From Chloroflexota bacterium (lineage in GTDB: Bacteria > Chloroflexota > Anaerolineae > Aggregatilineales > Phototrophicaceae), in the NCBI GenBank assembly GCA_026708115.1, contig JAPOVL010000013.1, positions 186,001 to 250,000 on the forward strand: 64,000 nt of DNA, in the 5' to 3' direction. A program made the translations under genes and the position numbers. The notes under the pieces were generated by a model that saw only the letters and a program-made list of their open reading frames with translations, did no database searches and was not told where the DNA came from. Shown here piece by piece: positions 7,162 through 15,815 of the stretch. Within the stretch, counting starts at the first letter, position 1. Each line of letters opens with the position of its first letter.

Positions 7162-7175
7162 TAAGACTCGTCTTA
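7162..7175. promoter_or_regulatory. Operator-like palindrome in the metal ATPase leader
   Basis: TAAGAC-TC-GTCTTA is a perfect dyad, 13 nt downstream of the -10 hexamer. A looser TTAC-N5-GTAA dyad (7152-7164) overlaps its edge. The position fits a metal-responsive repressor, but no regulator gene is adjacent. Confidence 0.4.
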
Positions 7176-7207
7176 ATGATACCAGATCTCATAAGTGAGC
7201 GGCTACG

Positions 7208-9577
7208 ATGTCACAACAGCGCTATCGCTTGGGCAATATGGACTGCGCAAACTGCGCGCGCGAAGTACAGTCTGCCCTTGAGCGCCTGCCCGGCGTGGAA
7301 TCGGCAGTAGTAGAGTTCGCTAGTAGCGAGCTACAGATTAGCGGAGATCTACCATACGACAAGCTTAAGGCAGTCGTCGAAGCCTTGGGCAAGACCATTG
7401 AAGCCCCCGATCTGTTGCGAACTTATCTGATCGGCAACATGGATTGCGCTGCTTGCGCGCAGGAAGTGGAAGCGGCCGTCTCCACACTGCAGGGCGTGCA
7501 ATCCGCCGAGGTCGACTTCCTCGGCAACAAATTGCAGTTGATCGGCGATGTCGATTACACGCTACTTAAGGATCGGGTCGAGTCGCTGGGCAAGACCATA
7601 TCCATAGCTGCGCCTGCTCAATCACAAGATGTCGACTCGAGGCGGCGCGCGGGCCTTTTCGGTTTCTGGGACTTCTTGCTGGCGCGCCCCGCGAGCCGCA
7701 TGGCGGTTTATGGCGGGGCTCTCCTTTTGCTCGCAATCGGGATAGATTTATCCGCGCTAGCCTCCCCGGATCTGAGCAATCTGGTTTATGTTTTGGCGAT
7801 GACAGTGGCAATGAAGCCGATTGCCGTCAGCGGCATCAACGCCTTGCGCATCAGCCGCGAGTTCAACATCAACCTGTTGATGACGGTCGCTGCGCTCGGC
7901 GCTTTGGTTTTGGGCGAATTTCTCGAGGCGGCTACGGTAATCTTCTTGTTCGCCATAGGCGAAGCGCTGGAAGGCTATACGGCGGATCGGGCGCGCGACA
8001 GCTTGCGCGGCCTGGTGGCGCTCAAACCGCCGACGGCGAACAGGATCATGGGCGGCCACACCGAAGTTGTCCCGGTCGAGGCGCTGCGCATTTCGGACCG
8101 GATTCGCGTATTGCCCGGCGAAGGCATTCCAATGGACGGTACCGTGTTGGCGGGCAATAGCGCCGTTGATCAAGCGCACATCACTGGCGAGAGTCTGCCG
8201 GTGGAACGGTCGCCGGGCGATGAAGTTTACGCCGGCTCTATCAACGGCGTCGCGACGCTGGACCTGCGCGTCGATCGTCTCGCCCAGGACAATACGCTAA
8301 GTCGCATAATTGAACTGCTGCAAAACGCCCAATCTCGACGGGCGCCCAGTCAGCGATTGATTGATCGCTTTGCGCACATCTATACGCCCTTGGTGGCGAT
8401 AAGCGCGCTTGGCGTGGCCTTTATACCGCCGCTGCTTTTCGGCCAGCCTTTCTGGGACAGCGCGACGGGAACGGGTTGGTTTTATCGCGCGCTGTCGATG
8501 TTGGTGATCGCCTGTCCTTGCGCGCTGGTCATCAGCACGCCCGTGACCGTGATCAGCGCCATCACATCCGCCGCGCGGCGCGGCGTGCTGATCAAAGGCG
8601 GGGCGCATTTGGAAGCCTTGGCCGGCGTGAAGGCAATCGCCTTCGACAAGACCGGCACCTTGACGCGCGGCAAGCTGGACATCACCGCGACAACGACCGG
8701 CGATTGCGATCACGCCGCGGCCTGCCAACCATGTAACGAGTTGATATCCTTGGCGGCAGCGGTGGAAGCGCAGAGCACGCATCCCTTTGCGCGTGCCATC
8801 CAGGCGGCGGCCAGCGTAAACGGTATCGCGTATGGCGCCGCGGCCGAAGTGGAAACGCTCGCGGGCTTTGGCGTGCGGGGGCTGGTCAACGGTCAGCGCG
8901 TGACGATCGGCAGCCATAGTTTCTTTGACAATGAGTTCAATCATACTGCGCAGTTGTGCGCGCTCGCGCGGGACTTCGAGTCGGCGGGACCAAGCGCTGT
9001 GATGGTGCATGATGGCGACCAGGCGCGGGGCGTGATCGCATTCAGCGATATGCCGCGCGCGGAAAGCAAGCGCGTGGTCCGCGAATTGCGCGATATGGGC
9101 CTGGAATCTGTGATGTTGACCGGCGACAACGCAACCGTTGCCGAGTCAATCGCCGGCCAAGTTGGTGTGGAGCGCTTTCGGGCCGGGCTCTTGCCGCAAG
9201 ACAAAGTAGCGGCTGTCGAGAACCTGGAAACAGCATACCAGCGTGTGGCGATGGTGGGGGATGGCATCAACGACAGTCCGGCGCTGGCGGCTGCGACCGT
9301 CGGCGTTGCTATGGGCGCCGCAGGCAGCGCCCAGGCGATGGAAACGGCAGATGTTGTTCTGCTGGCGGACAGGCTGGATCTGTTGCCGGCGACGATCCGG
9401 CGCGCGCGTTTTGCCCGGCGCCTGATACGCGAGAACATCGTCCTGTCGATCGGGTTGAAGCTGGTCTTCCTGCTGCTGGCGTTGACCGGCAATGTGACCA
9501 TGCTGGCGGCGGTCTTCGCTGATATGGGCATGTCACTGGCAGTAACACTGAACGGGATGCGCGCGCTGCGGGAGTGA
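7208..9577 (+). CDS. CPx-type heavy-metal-translocating P-type ATPase
   Basis: This 789-residue integral membrane pump exports soft metals using ATP. Two N-terminal heavy-metal-associated domains each carry a CxxC in an NMDC context (C13-C16 and C80-C83), a D-preceded form seen in Zn/Cd/Pb pumps of the ZntA/CadA group. Further motifs in order are an actuator TGES-type loop (ITGESLPVERSPGD), the CPC metal site in a membrane helix (436-438), the phosphorylation motif DKTGTLT at D480, HPFARA in the nucleotide-binding domain and GDGINDSPAL in the P-domain. An extra cysteine cluster C500..C506-x2-C509 lies in the loop after the phosphorylation site and is unusual. The gene has its own strong promoter and stands alone. 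Zinc, cadmium or lead is more likely than copper, by motif. Confidence 0.92.
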   Translation: MSQQRYRLGNMDCANCAREVQSALERLPGVESAVVEFASSELQISGDLPYDKLKAVVEALGKTIEAPDLLRTYLIGNMDCAACAQEVEAAVSTLQGVQSAEVDFLGNKLQLIGDVDYTLLKDRVESLGKTISIAAPAQSQDVDSRRRAGLFGFWDFLLARPASRMAVYGGALLLLAIGIDLSALASPDLSNLVYVLAMTVAMKPIAVSGINALRISREFNINLLMTVAALGALVLGEFLEAATVIFLFAIGEALEGYTADRARDSLRGLVALKPPTANRIMGGHTEVVPVEALRISDRIRVLPGEGIPMDGTVLAGNSAVDQAHITGESLPVERSPGDEVYAGSINGVATLDLRVDRLAQDNTLSRIIELLQNAQSRRAPSQRLIDRFAHIYTPLVAISALGVAFIPPLLFGQPFWDSATGTGWFYRALSMLVIACPCALVISTPVTVISAITSAARRGVLIKGGAHLEALAGVKAIAFDKTGTLTRGKLDITATTTGDCDHAAACQPCNELISLAAAVEAQSTHPFARAIQAAASVNGIAYGAAAEVETLAGFGVRGLVNGQRVTIGSHSFFDNEFNHTAQLCALARDFESAGPSAVMVHDGDQARGVIAFSDMPRAESKRVVRELRDMGLESVMLTGDNATVAESIAGQVGVERFRAGLLPQDKVAAVENLETAYQRVAMVGDGINDSPALAAATVGVAMGAAGSAQAMETADVVLLADRLDLLPATIRRARFARRLIRENIVLSIGLKLVFLLLALTGNVTMLAAVFADMGMSLAVTLNGMRALRE

Positions 9578-9594
9578 GAACTGTTGAATTCCCG

Positions 9595-10233
9595 TCACCA
9601 GCGCGGGTGCGTCACAAGACTATAGGCGTCGTGAAAACCCTGCGAATGCTGAAGCTGCTGATAAAGCTGCCCGAAGCGCTGTCGAACGCTTGAATCGAGG
9701 CTGACGCGCATATCGTAGGCATCTTCGTTGTTGCTGCGGTAGTAATTGCGCTTGCGGCCATGACGACTGAAACCATATTTGCGATAGAGATTCTGGGCCA
9801 CGGCGTTGCTCACGCGCACCTCCAGCACCAGATACTCCGCCTTCAGTCGCAGCGCCTTGCGAAACATGCCCGCCAGCAAGATTTCCCCGTAACCGCGACC
9901 GCGATGGTTGGGATGGGTGGCGATGGTGCTGACATGCGCTTCGCCATCAATCTTCCACAAGCCGCCATACCCGACGATGAGTCCCGATTTGCCAATTGCC
10001 GGTGATTCCTGCCGGATCCACCCGCTGAGTCGTTGGATCCAGCCATCATCGTTCGGCAACATAGCCGGTATCAGCGGCGCCTGTTCTTCCAGGACGACCA
10101 TGTGGCTAATCTTCGATTCTTTGATCTCGAAGGCGTATGAATCTCTGGACCAGGGTGGCTCGAAGCAGAGGCAGTCTATCCTGGAGACTTCGCGGATATC
10201 ATCGGCGCGCATGTAACGCAGGATCAGGCTCAT
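9595..10233 (-). CDS. GNAT acetyltransferase, RimI-like
   Basis: This 212-residue protein has the GNAT fold. An N-terminal motif (LRYMRADDIREVSRIDCLCFEPPWSRDSY) is characteristic of RimI, in which (F/C)..PWS follows the first helix. The acetyl-CoA pyrophosphate loop is THPNHRGRGYGEILLAGM, and N..AQNLYRKYGF lies near the end of the domain. RimI acetylates the N-terminal alanine of ribosomal protein S18. The pattern fits, but a loop of about 40 residues (about 51-85) is inserted before GLIVGYGGLWKIDGEAHVSTIAT. The start at 10233 is chosen because upstream residues to 10296 lack homology-like content. No strong ribosome site is visible. The gene converges with the metal ATPase. Confidence 0.75.
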   Translation of the reverse strand: MSLILRYMRADDIREVSRIDCLCFEPPWSRDSYAFEIKESKISHMVVLEEQAPLIPAMLPNDDGWIQRLSGWIRQESPAIGKSGLIVGYGGLWKIDGEAHVSTIATHPNHRGRGYGEILLAGMFRKALRLKAEYLVLEVRVSNAVAQNLYRKYGFSRHGRKRNYYRSNNEDAYDMRVSLDSSVRQRFGQLYQQLQHSQGFHDAYSLVTHPRW

Positions 10234-10396
10234 GACAACTTGATGCGTCTGATTGATATTGCCGAAAAGTGTAACTGCGATTCGCTCGAGCCACAAGTCA
10301 AGTTTCGTAACTATTGTTTAGAAATTGGGCTTGAAGGTCTTGTTTGGTGGCATCTAAGCTTGTTTGAGGCCTGGGAATGCGGAGGCGAGAAGGGGA

Positions 10397-10412
10397 CCGG
10401 GAAGATTCCCGG
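10397..10412. terminator. Possible terminator hairpin after the YCII gene
   Basis: CCGGGAA-GA-TTCCCGG is a perfect 7-bp stem located 13 nt past the stop of the YCII gene in its direction of transcription. No clear U-run follows, so the termination role is uncertain. Confidence 0.3.
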
Positions 10413-10425
10413 CCCGTGTTGCGAG

Positions 10426-10737
10426 CTATCCCATTTGAAAGATCTGTACCACATCCACTGCGGCGACTTCGACATAGGGGCTGCTCTTCGCCATTTCGAC
10501 TGCCGCATCCATGTCTTCCGCTTCTACAATAGTGATCCCGGTCAAGCGGTCCTCTGTGGGTCCGGGTGCGACGCCGTCAGAAGTGACGCGCGTGGGCGGG
10601 CCCATGGGCATGCCAGGGTTGACTACTGCGTCGCCCAGGCTACCGATCCAGTCGAACCACTGCTTCTGATGTGCCTGTGCTTCGTTCGGGTCATCAAACT
10701 GCGGTTCACCTACATATAAGAGTCCGAATTGTGCCAC
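10426..10737 (-). CDS. YCII-family protein
   Basis: This 103-residue protein has the dimeric alpha-beta barrel signature of YCII-related proteins. It begins AQFGLLYVGEPQFDDPNEAQAHQKQWFDWIGSLGDAVVNPG and ends PYVEVAAVDVVQIFQMG, with G(IT)IVEAEDMDAAVEMAKSSP between. The start is GTG at 10737, because an AGGAG ribosome site lies 8 nt upstream. A longer frame to 10824 has no such support. YCII proteins are small and often found near sigma factors or with dehalogenase or lactonase activity; no substrate can be inferred here. The gene is transcribed toward RimI and away from nothing obvious upstream. Confidence 0.8.
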   Translation of the reverse strand: MAQFGLLYVGEPQFDDPNEAQAHQKQWFDWIGSLGDAVVNPGMPMGPPTRVTSDGVAPGPTEDRLTGITIVEAEDMDAAVEMAKSSPYVEVAAVDVVQIFQMG

Positions 10738-10870
10738 GTTGTTCTCTCCTGAATATGGAATTCGTGATGATAGGTTGCTTTGTCGTACTGCGGACTGTAT
10801 CAACAGTCGCATACTGCGCGTCATTGTAACGTCTGATATTGCGGAAGTCTATCAGTAAACGGAAGCGTGA

Positions 10871-11635
10871 CTAGAGGCGGATATCATAGACAAAGTGGTC
10901 GATACCCTGTTGAGCGGTACGGACGCGCCAGTTGCCATCTGGATCAATTACTCCGGACGGCGCCGAGCAGCGTATGTCGATTGGTTCGCAGCTGTCGACT
11001 GTCACGATCCAAAGCCGACTGGCGCGGGCGCGCATACGCAAGTTGCTGCTATGGAAATCCCAATTGACATCCGACCATTCCGACGAACTGCGGCCGCCGT
11101 TGACGGCGTGGAATATGACGCGGGCGCCCAGCTCGGCAAGCCTATGGCTGAGATGTGTGTCGGGCTGCGGCGTACAGGTCGGGTTAGCCCACATGTCGTT
11201 GCATATCAGTCCGCCGACCTTTATTTGATCCAGCCCGAAAACCTGTAGAGGGCGAATTGCATAATGATTAATCTCCCCGATCGACGGTTCTGCCAGACTT
11301 CCAGTCGGCAATGTCTTGCTGTGAAAGCCCAAATAGCGCCCATCGGGAGCATAGAAACGGAGTTGGTTATAGGTAGCGCCGTCGTCTTCGACATAACAGG
11401 TACCAAGCGCCAGCCCCAGGTCCGATGCGGCAGCCGTCCTTGTGACTCGCTGCAAGGCCTCCTCGACCTGGAGCGGATCGAATTTGTGCGTATAACCGCT
11501 TAAAGATCCTTCCGGCGTCAGCAAGATATCGGCGTTCCGTGAGCTCGCCCATTGAATACCGCTCTCGATATGTCGGACGTTAGAGTCGATATTGCGATTG
11601 ACGGGCATCTGGATGCCTGCTACACGTATCTGCAT
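10871..11635 (-). CDS. Carbon-nitrogen hydrolase (nitrilase superfamily)
   Basis: This 254-residue protein carries the Glu-Lys-Cys catalytic triad of the nitrilase superfamily: E42 in TPEGSLSGY, K107 in HSKTLP and C145 in GGLICNDMWANP. The family hydrolyses nitriles, amides or ureido compounds in the cytoplasm. The length is typical of single-domain members. The pattern after the cysteine (NDMWANPTCTPQPDTHLSHRLAELGARVIFHAVNGG) differs from omega-amidase and carbamoylputrescine amidase, so the substrate is unknown. No signal peptide or fusion is visible. A 133-nt gap separates it from the YCII gene downstream. Confidence 0.85.
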   Translation of the reverse strand: MQIRVAGIQMPVNRNIDSNVRHIESGIQWASSRNADILLTPEGSLSGYTHKFDPLQVEEALQRVTRTAAASDLGLALGTCYVEDDGATYNQLRFYAPDGRYLGFHSKTLPTGSLAEPSIGEINHYAIRPLQVFGLDQIKVGGLICNDMWANPTCTPQPDTHLSHRLAELGARVIFHAVNGGRSSSEWSDVNWDFHSSNLRMRARASRLWIVTVDSCEPIDIRCSAPSGVIDPDGNWRVRTAQQGIDHFVYDIRL

Positions 11636-11847
11636 AGCTCAAGTCCTTTGTTCGCGCTCTGTCGTCGGATGCAGTTTAAACTGCTATCTGAGCAAAGGCA
11701 AAGCGATTCTGCGGCAAGAAACTCTTGATGAAGTACGATCATATATGTTAGTTTTAGCGGCACGGCGGGGGATCATTGCTAAAGATTCTGAAATGTGCCG
11801 AGCATATAACAGGCTGCCCGCCTTTGTTTTTTTCATAGGCGCAAACG

Positions 11848-12570
11848 ATGCTCACGATCCGCGACTTTGAAGTCCTCCGCGAAGCCTATTCTGCAAACTC
11901 TGGATTGGCTGTAGACGAGGCATGGCGACGTATTGGCAGCCCAACCGGCGCTGCATTGATCGCTTACGCCTGCGAGCAGATGAGCAATCCTGATCGCAAC
12001 GTTCGTGTTTTGATGCTACGAATCTTGGCGCGCCAAACCGGCGCGCGCGCAGCACATGGCGTACTCTCCGGGTTGCGTGACATAGAGCGGCGCGTGTGTG
12101 CGGTCGCGATTCAAGCATGTCCCAACTATCTGCACAGAGAGGATATCGTGCGGGAGTTAGTGTCAATCGCAACGGATGCGAACCGTAAACTCAAATTACG
12201 CCGTCGCGCGCTAAGTATGTTGTCCGGCGATGAAGGGCGCTGGCGGGGCGACCTAACGAATGCGATCTTCGCTGCGCTGGCTGCTCTCATAGAAAAAGAA
12301 GCGTTTCGCTTCCCCGTTCTGTTTGGCTTGATTCGGCTGGAGATGGCTCCTCGAGTTGAGAGTTTGCTGGCGCTGTTTGCAGAGTCGAACGACGAAGCCG
12401 AGCGCTTGCTTGCAAAGCGGGCGCTCGACGGCGAAGTTGTCGTTCATCTCGACAATTTTGCCGATAATCTGGACCGACAGCGGCAGATCATGGAGCGCTG
12501 CGACATCGCATATGGTCGCATGTATTATTGGATACCGCGCGAGTCCTCAGTTGCCGGTCTGCCGGCCTAG
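11848..12570 (+). CDS. HEAT-like helical repeat protein
   Basis: This 240-residue protein appears all-helical. It shows repeated patterns of NPDRNVRVLMLRILARQTG, LRDIERRVCAVAIQACPNYL and NRKLKLRRRALSMLSGDEGRW, which resemble HEAT or PBS-lyase-type repeats used for protein binding. No signal peptide, membrane helix or catalytic motif is seen. An AGGCG stretch lies before the ATG. It stands alone between divergently and convergently transcribed enzyme genes. I do not recognise a family function. Real coding status is supported by length, codon bias and coherent repeat structure. Confidence 0.6.
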   Translation: MLTIRDFEVLREAYSANSGLAVDEAWRRIGSPTGAALIAYACEQMSNPDRNVRVLMLRILARQTGARAAHGVLSGLRDIERRVCAVAIQACPNYLHREDIVRELVSIATDANRKLKLRRRALSMLSGDEGRWRGDLTNAIFAALAALIEKEAFRFPVLFGLIRLEMAPRVESLLALFAESNDEAERLLAKRALDGEVVVHLDNFADNLDRQRQIMERCDIAYGRMYYWIPRESSVAGLPA

Positions 12571-12619
12571 TGGCAGATACAGCTAACAGCAGTCAGGGCG
12601 CGAAACCCTTCGCTACTCA

Positions 12620-13516
12620 CTAGAAGAGCGGCGTTCCGGCGATGCCGGTACGCACCCGATACAAGCTCGTAATTCCCGTCAGATAGATGCTTCGCATATC
12701 GTCGTCGCCCCAAGTGAAATTTGTAACTTGCATCGGGGTTTGCAAGCGCCCGAGAAAGCTGCCGTCGCTCTTGAAGACGTGCAGTCCACCTTGAGCGCAG
12801 CAGTAGAGATTGCCTTCGCAATCAATCTTCATGCCGTCGGGAACGCCCGGTCCGTCGCCCTGTGTCTGGGCGAAGAGGCGCTGGTTGCGCAGGCCGCCAT
12901 CCGCTTCGACATCGAAAACATGAATCCGGTATTCTGGACTGTCATTGACATAGAGCAGCGATTCGTCGGGCGAGAAGCACAGGCCATTGGGTCGATTGAG
13001 CGCCGCGGTTAACAGCGTCAGCGTGGCACTTGCCGGGTCCAGTCGATAGACGCCGTTGACGTCCAGTTGAATTTCGCGAGGAATGCCCACTTTTGCTTCG
13101 CGTCCGAAGGGCGGATCGCTAAAGTAGATGCTGCCGTCGCTCTTGACAACGATGTCATTGGGGCTGTTGAGTTCCGTTCCCTGAAAATGCGAGGCGAGCA
13201 CCGTCATTGTATCGTCATCATCCATGCGGGTGACGCGGCTGCTGGCATGGTGACAGCTTAACAAGCGCCCTTGACGATCATAGGTGTTGCCATTTGCCAT
13301 GTGACTGTTGCGCCGATAAATGCTCAAGCCGTCGCCGTCGCTCCACTGCAAGGTCGAGTTGCCCAAGATATCACTGAAGCGCAGATGGCCTTCGTAGGGA
13401 TGCCAGGCCGGTCCCTCGAGGAATTTGAGTCCGGCGACAATGGTTTCGAGCTCAGCGTCGGCTGCAAAGATCTCGGTCAGGCCCGGGTCATGGATATCGA
13501 GTTGAATTCGAGGCAT
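12620..13516 (-). CDS. SMP-30/gluconolactonase-type lactonase
   Basis: This 298-residue protein matches the six-bladed SMP-30/gluconolaconase/LRE fold. LKFLEGPAWHPYEGHLRFSDILGNS provides the family's first metal-binding glutamate. SPNDIVVKSDGSIYFSDPPFG holds the conserved N-D pair. RPNGLCFSPDESLLYVND holds the further N and D ligands, and PDGMKIDCEGNLYCCAQGG follows. The family hydrolyses sugar lactones or related esters using a divalent cation. A CAGGAG ribosome site lies 6 nt before the ATG. There is no signal peptide, so it is cytoplasmic. A role in sugar acid catabolism would fit the many sugar importers nearby, but no pathway partner is adjacent. Confidence 0.88.
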   Translation of the reverse strand: MPRIQLDIHDPGLTEIFAADAELETIVAGLKFLEGPAWHPYEGHLRFSDILGNSTLQWSDGDGLSIYRRNSHMANGNTYDRQGRLLSCHHASSRVTRMDDDDTMTVLASHFQGTELNSPNDIVVKSDGSIYFSDPPFGREAKVGIPREIQLDVNGVYRLDPASATLTLLTAALNRPNGLCFSPDESLLYVNDSPEYRIHVFDVEADGGLRNQRLFAQTQGDGPGVPDGMKIDCEGNLYCCAQGGLHVFKSDGSFLGRLQTPMQVTNFTWGDDDMRSIYLTGITSLYRVRTGIAGTPLF

Positions 13517-13571
13517 CTATCGCTCCTGGTTTGCAATTTCGCTTGTGGATCTGACTACAGGCTTTAAGCGT

Positions 13572-13937
13572 TCAGGACTTGCGTTGGCCCGACTTTGGCT
13601 TAAGCGTTTTGGCGTAGGCATAGCTCTGTTCAAGGTAAGGAAGCAGCTTGGCGGTGTCGCGCAGCAGATGATCGGGCACCGCGACGTATTCTTTCATCAC
13701 GGTCCCATAAGTTACGAGCAGCGCGCTGTCATATTCGGCGATGAAGGCCGCGCGCTCGACTTTGCCCATCCGCAAACCGACCGTGCCGGCCTTGGTCAAC
13801 TGGGAAAACATATGGCCCTGGTGGGAGGTGTAAGGCAGTTTCAAGCCGCCTTTGAGTTCGATTTCCGGATGGGAATCGATCAGCTGTTTATAGAGTTCCA
13901 ATTTGTCGGGGGGCACTTGATCTGCTTTGTCGCTCAT
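13572..13937 (-). CDS. Small conserved protein, possibly TfoX-N-like
   Basis: This 121-residue cytoplasmic protein begins MSDKADQVPPDKLELYKQLIDSHPEIELKGG. The core PYTSHQGHMFSQLTKAGTVGLRMGKVERAAFI resembles the small alpha/beta domain seen at the N-terminus of TfoX/Sxy proteins and in YjbR-like proteins. Its length corresponds to that single domain. The ATG at 13937 is chosen over one at 14045 because GAGGCAG precedes it by 3 to 9 nt and because the extra upstream residues look non-coding. The downstream end is 55 nt from the start of the lactonase gene on the same strand, so the two may share a transcript. Function is unknown. Confidence 0.6.
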   Translation of the reverse strand: MSDKADQVPPDKLELYKQLIDSHPEIELKGGLKLPYTSHQGHMFSQLTKAGTVGLRMGKVERAAFIAEYDSALLVTYGTVMKEYVAVPDHLLRDTAKLLPYLEQSYAYAKTLKPKSGQRKS

Positions 13938-14098
13938 CTTCTGCCTCGTTGTTATCGTTTTACATCCGCCAACATAATGCTTTGAAAAGAACATAGAGGC
14001 AATGGTATCCTTTGACGAGCGTGATGATAGCGCTTGGCGAAGCATTTGGGACGCTGTGCCGGCGTCCGATTTGGCATATATGATGGCGAGGGAGGCTT

Positions 14099-15304
14099 AT
14101 GACGATCTACGACGTAGCGGTGATTGGCAAAGGCTTAATTGGCAGCGCGGCGACCCGCCATCTGGCTGGCAATTTCCCCGAACTTGAGATCTGTGTAATC
14201 GGTCCAGACGAGCCGGAGATCCGAAAGGCGCACGATGGCGTGTTCGCCAGCCACTACGATCAGGGACGTATCACACGTGTCCTGGATCCTAGCCCCTTGT
14301 GGGGACAGCTTGCGCGCGCGTCGATCGCGCAGTATCCAGTCATAGAGGTGGCCAGCGGCATACAGTTTCATCATCGCGTCGGCTGTCTGCGCGCCACTGA
14401 CATTCCCGAGCGAATCGTTCAGATTGACGATTGCGCGGCCAGGTTTCAGCCGCCGCATCGCCGTTTGGATGCTGCAAGTTGCCGGGAAGCATACCCATAC
14501 TTGTCGTTTTCTGATACATTCGTCGCCTGGGACGAGGGCGGGGAAGCGGGATACGTCAACCCGCGTTCGCTGATTGCGGCGCAACTGAAGGTCGCTGAGG
14601 ACAAAGGCGCCGCTGTCTTTCGGGATATTGTGACAAGGATACATCGCGTCGGCGATTGCCATGAGATATACAGTCGTGACGGCAACGTGCGTCGCGCGCG
14701 TAAGATTCTATTGACGGCGGGGGGATACAGCAATACCTTGCTCGAAAAGAAGCTGCATTTGAGGACCAAAGCGCATACAATATTGCTTGCGGAAGTAGCG
14801 CCGGTGGAAGGCAATCGTCTCAAAACGATGCCATCAATCATCAGCTCATTTGACCATCCGCTTGTGGATTCGCTCTATATGTTGCCGCCGGTAACTTATC
14901 CCGATGGCAAGACTTATATCAAGCTAGGCGGGAGCGGCTGGAATGAAGTCTTCCTGGACGCAACGGAGCGCGACCATGAACTGCTGGACTGGTTTCACAG
15001 CGATGGACGACAAGATATCGCCGACGCCTTGAAGACAGCCTTGCATAAGATGATCCCCGGCTTTAGAGCACTGTCCTATCATTCAGTGCCTTGTCTGATC
15101 ACCAATAGCGCGCATGGCAATCCCTATGTCGATGTGTTGCGAAACGGGAGCGTTTATGTGACGACTGCCGGCAATGGCATGGGCGCAAAGTCTTCCGACG
15201 AGATCGGGCGCATCGGCGCGATGTTATGCGCCACTGGCAACTGGCACAGTGAATTGGATCGAAACGAATTCCGCGCTGTCTACCACGAAGCTGGATTGAA
15301 ATAA
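14099..15304 (+). CDS. FAD-dependent oxidoreductase (DAO/sarcosine oxidase-like)
   Basis: This 401-residue flavoenzyme has an N-terminal dinucleotide-binding motif (DVAVIGKGLIGSAATRHL, residues 5-22). Its central substrate domain is typical of the D-amino-acid oxidase family, as in WDEGGEAGYVNPRSLIAAQL. C-terminal GNGMGAKSSDEIGRIGA closes the FAD site. Such enzymes oxidise amines or amino acids and produce hydrogen peroxide. The substrate is not evident. A GAGGGAGG ribosome site lies just before the ATG. The 3' end overlaps the convergent NUDIX gene by 25 nt. Monomeric sarcosine-oxidase-like function is the nearest guess. Confidence 0.82.
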   Translation: MTIYDVAVIGKGLIGSAATRHLAGNFPELEICVIGPDEPEIRKAHDGVFASHYDQGRITRVLDPSPLWGQLARASIAQYPVIEVASGIQFHHRVGCLRATDIPERIVQIDDCAARFQPPHRRLDAASCREAYPYLSFSDTFVAWDEGGEAGYVNPRSLIAAQLKVAEDKGAAVFRDIVTRIHRVGDCHEIYSRDGNVRRARKILLTAGGYSNTLLEKKLHLRTKAHTILLAEVAPVEGNRLKTMPSIISSFDHPLVDSLYMLPPVTYPDGKTYIKLGGSGWNEVFLDATERDHELLDWFHSDGRQDIADALKTALHKMIPGFRALSYHSVPCLITNSAHGNPYVDVLRNGSVYVTTAGNGMGAKSSDEIGRIGAMLCATGNWHSELDRNEFRAVYHEAGLK

Positions 15305-15771
15305 GTATCGCTATCGTTCTCTAGCGCCTTGGCGATGATCCAGCGATGGCGCGGGAGCATATTCTCGGGCAATGCATTAGGATGGAAATAGCGCATATCT
15401 AAGGACTCATTGTCGTTGACGCGGGGTACCGACTCTGCGCACGGGCGACAGCGAAAAACTGTGGAAACGACGCCGATCTGATCGCCGTTGGGATAGGTGA
15501 CGGTGAAATCATCCCCTGAAAGTACAGCGATAATCGACTCCGGGATCACCTCTATGCCGGTTTCCTCAAGCACTTCACGGATAACACACTGCGCTAGATT
15601 CTCTCCCGGTTCCAGTCCGCCGCTCGGTGGCGCCCAGGTTTTGGTATCGCGGCGCAACTGAAGAAGCAACTCATCGCGGCTGTTTATGACGACAGCGGTC
15701 ACGCCGGGGAGTAAGAGCAGATCATTGCCAATCTTGGCGCGGATGTTCTTGATATAGTCCGATATTGGCAT
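15280..15771 (-). CDS. NUDIX hydrolase
   Basis: This 163-residue protein has a complete NUDIX box, GGLEPGENLAQCVIREVLEETGIEV, giving the catalytic RE..EE. The domain begins after a short N-terminal helix (MPISDYIKNIRAKIGNDLLLLPGVTAVV). PNGDQIGVVSTVFRCRP is a pattern of ADP-ribose or nucleotide hydrolases with a loop after the third strand. It is third in a row behind OsmC and DinB genes on the same strand (44-nt gap from DinB). Its C-terminal codons overlap the tail of the oxidoreductase gene on the other strand. The substrate is unknown. Confidence 0.85.
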   Translation of the reverse strand: MPISDYIKNIRAKIGNDLLLLPGVTAVVINSRDELLLQLRRDTKTWAPPSGGLEPGENLAQCVIREVLEETGIEVIPESIIAVLSGDDFTVTYPNGDQIGVVSTVFRCRPCAESVPRVNDNESLDMRYFHPNALPENMLPRHRWIIAKALENDSDTYFNPASW

Positions 15772-15815
15772 TGCGCAGTACCTTCAAAGTCTTGCGGGCC
15801 CAAGTGCGCATGCAG

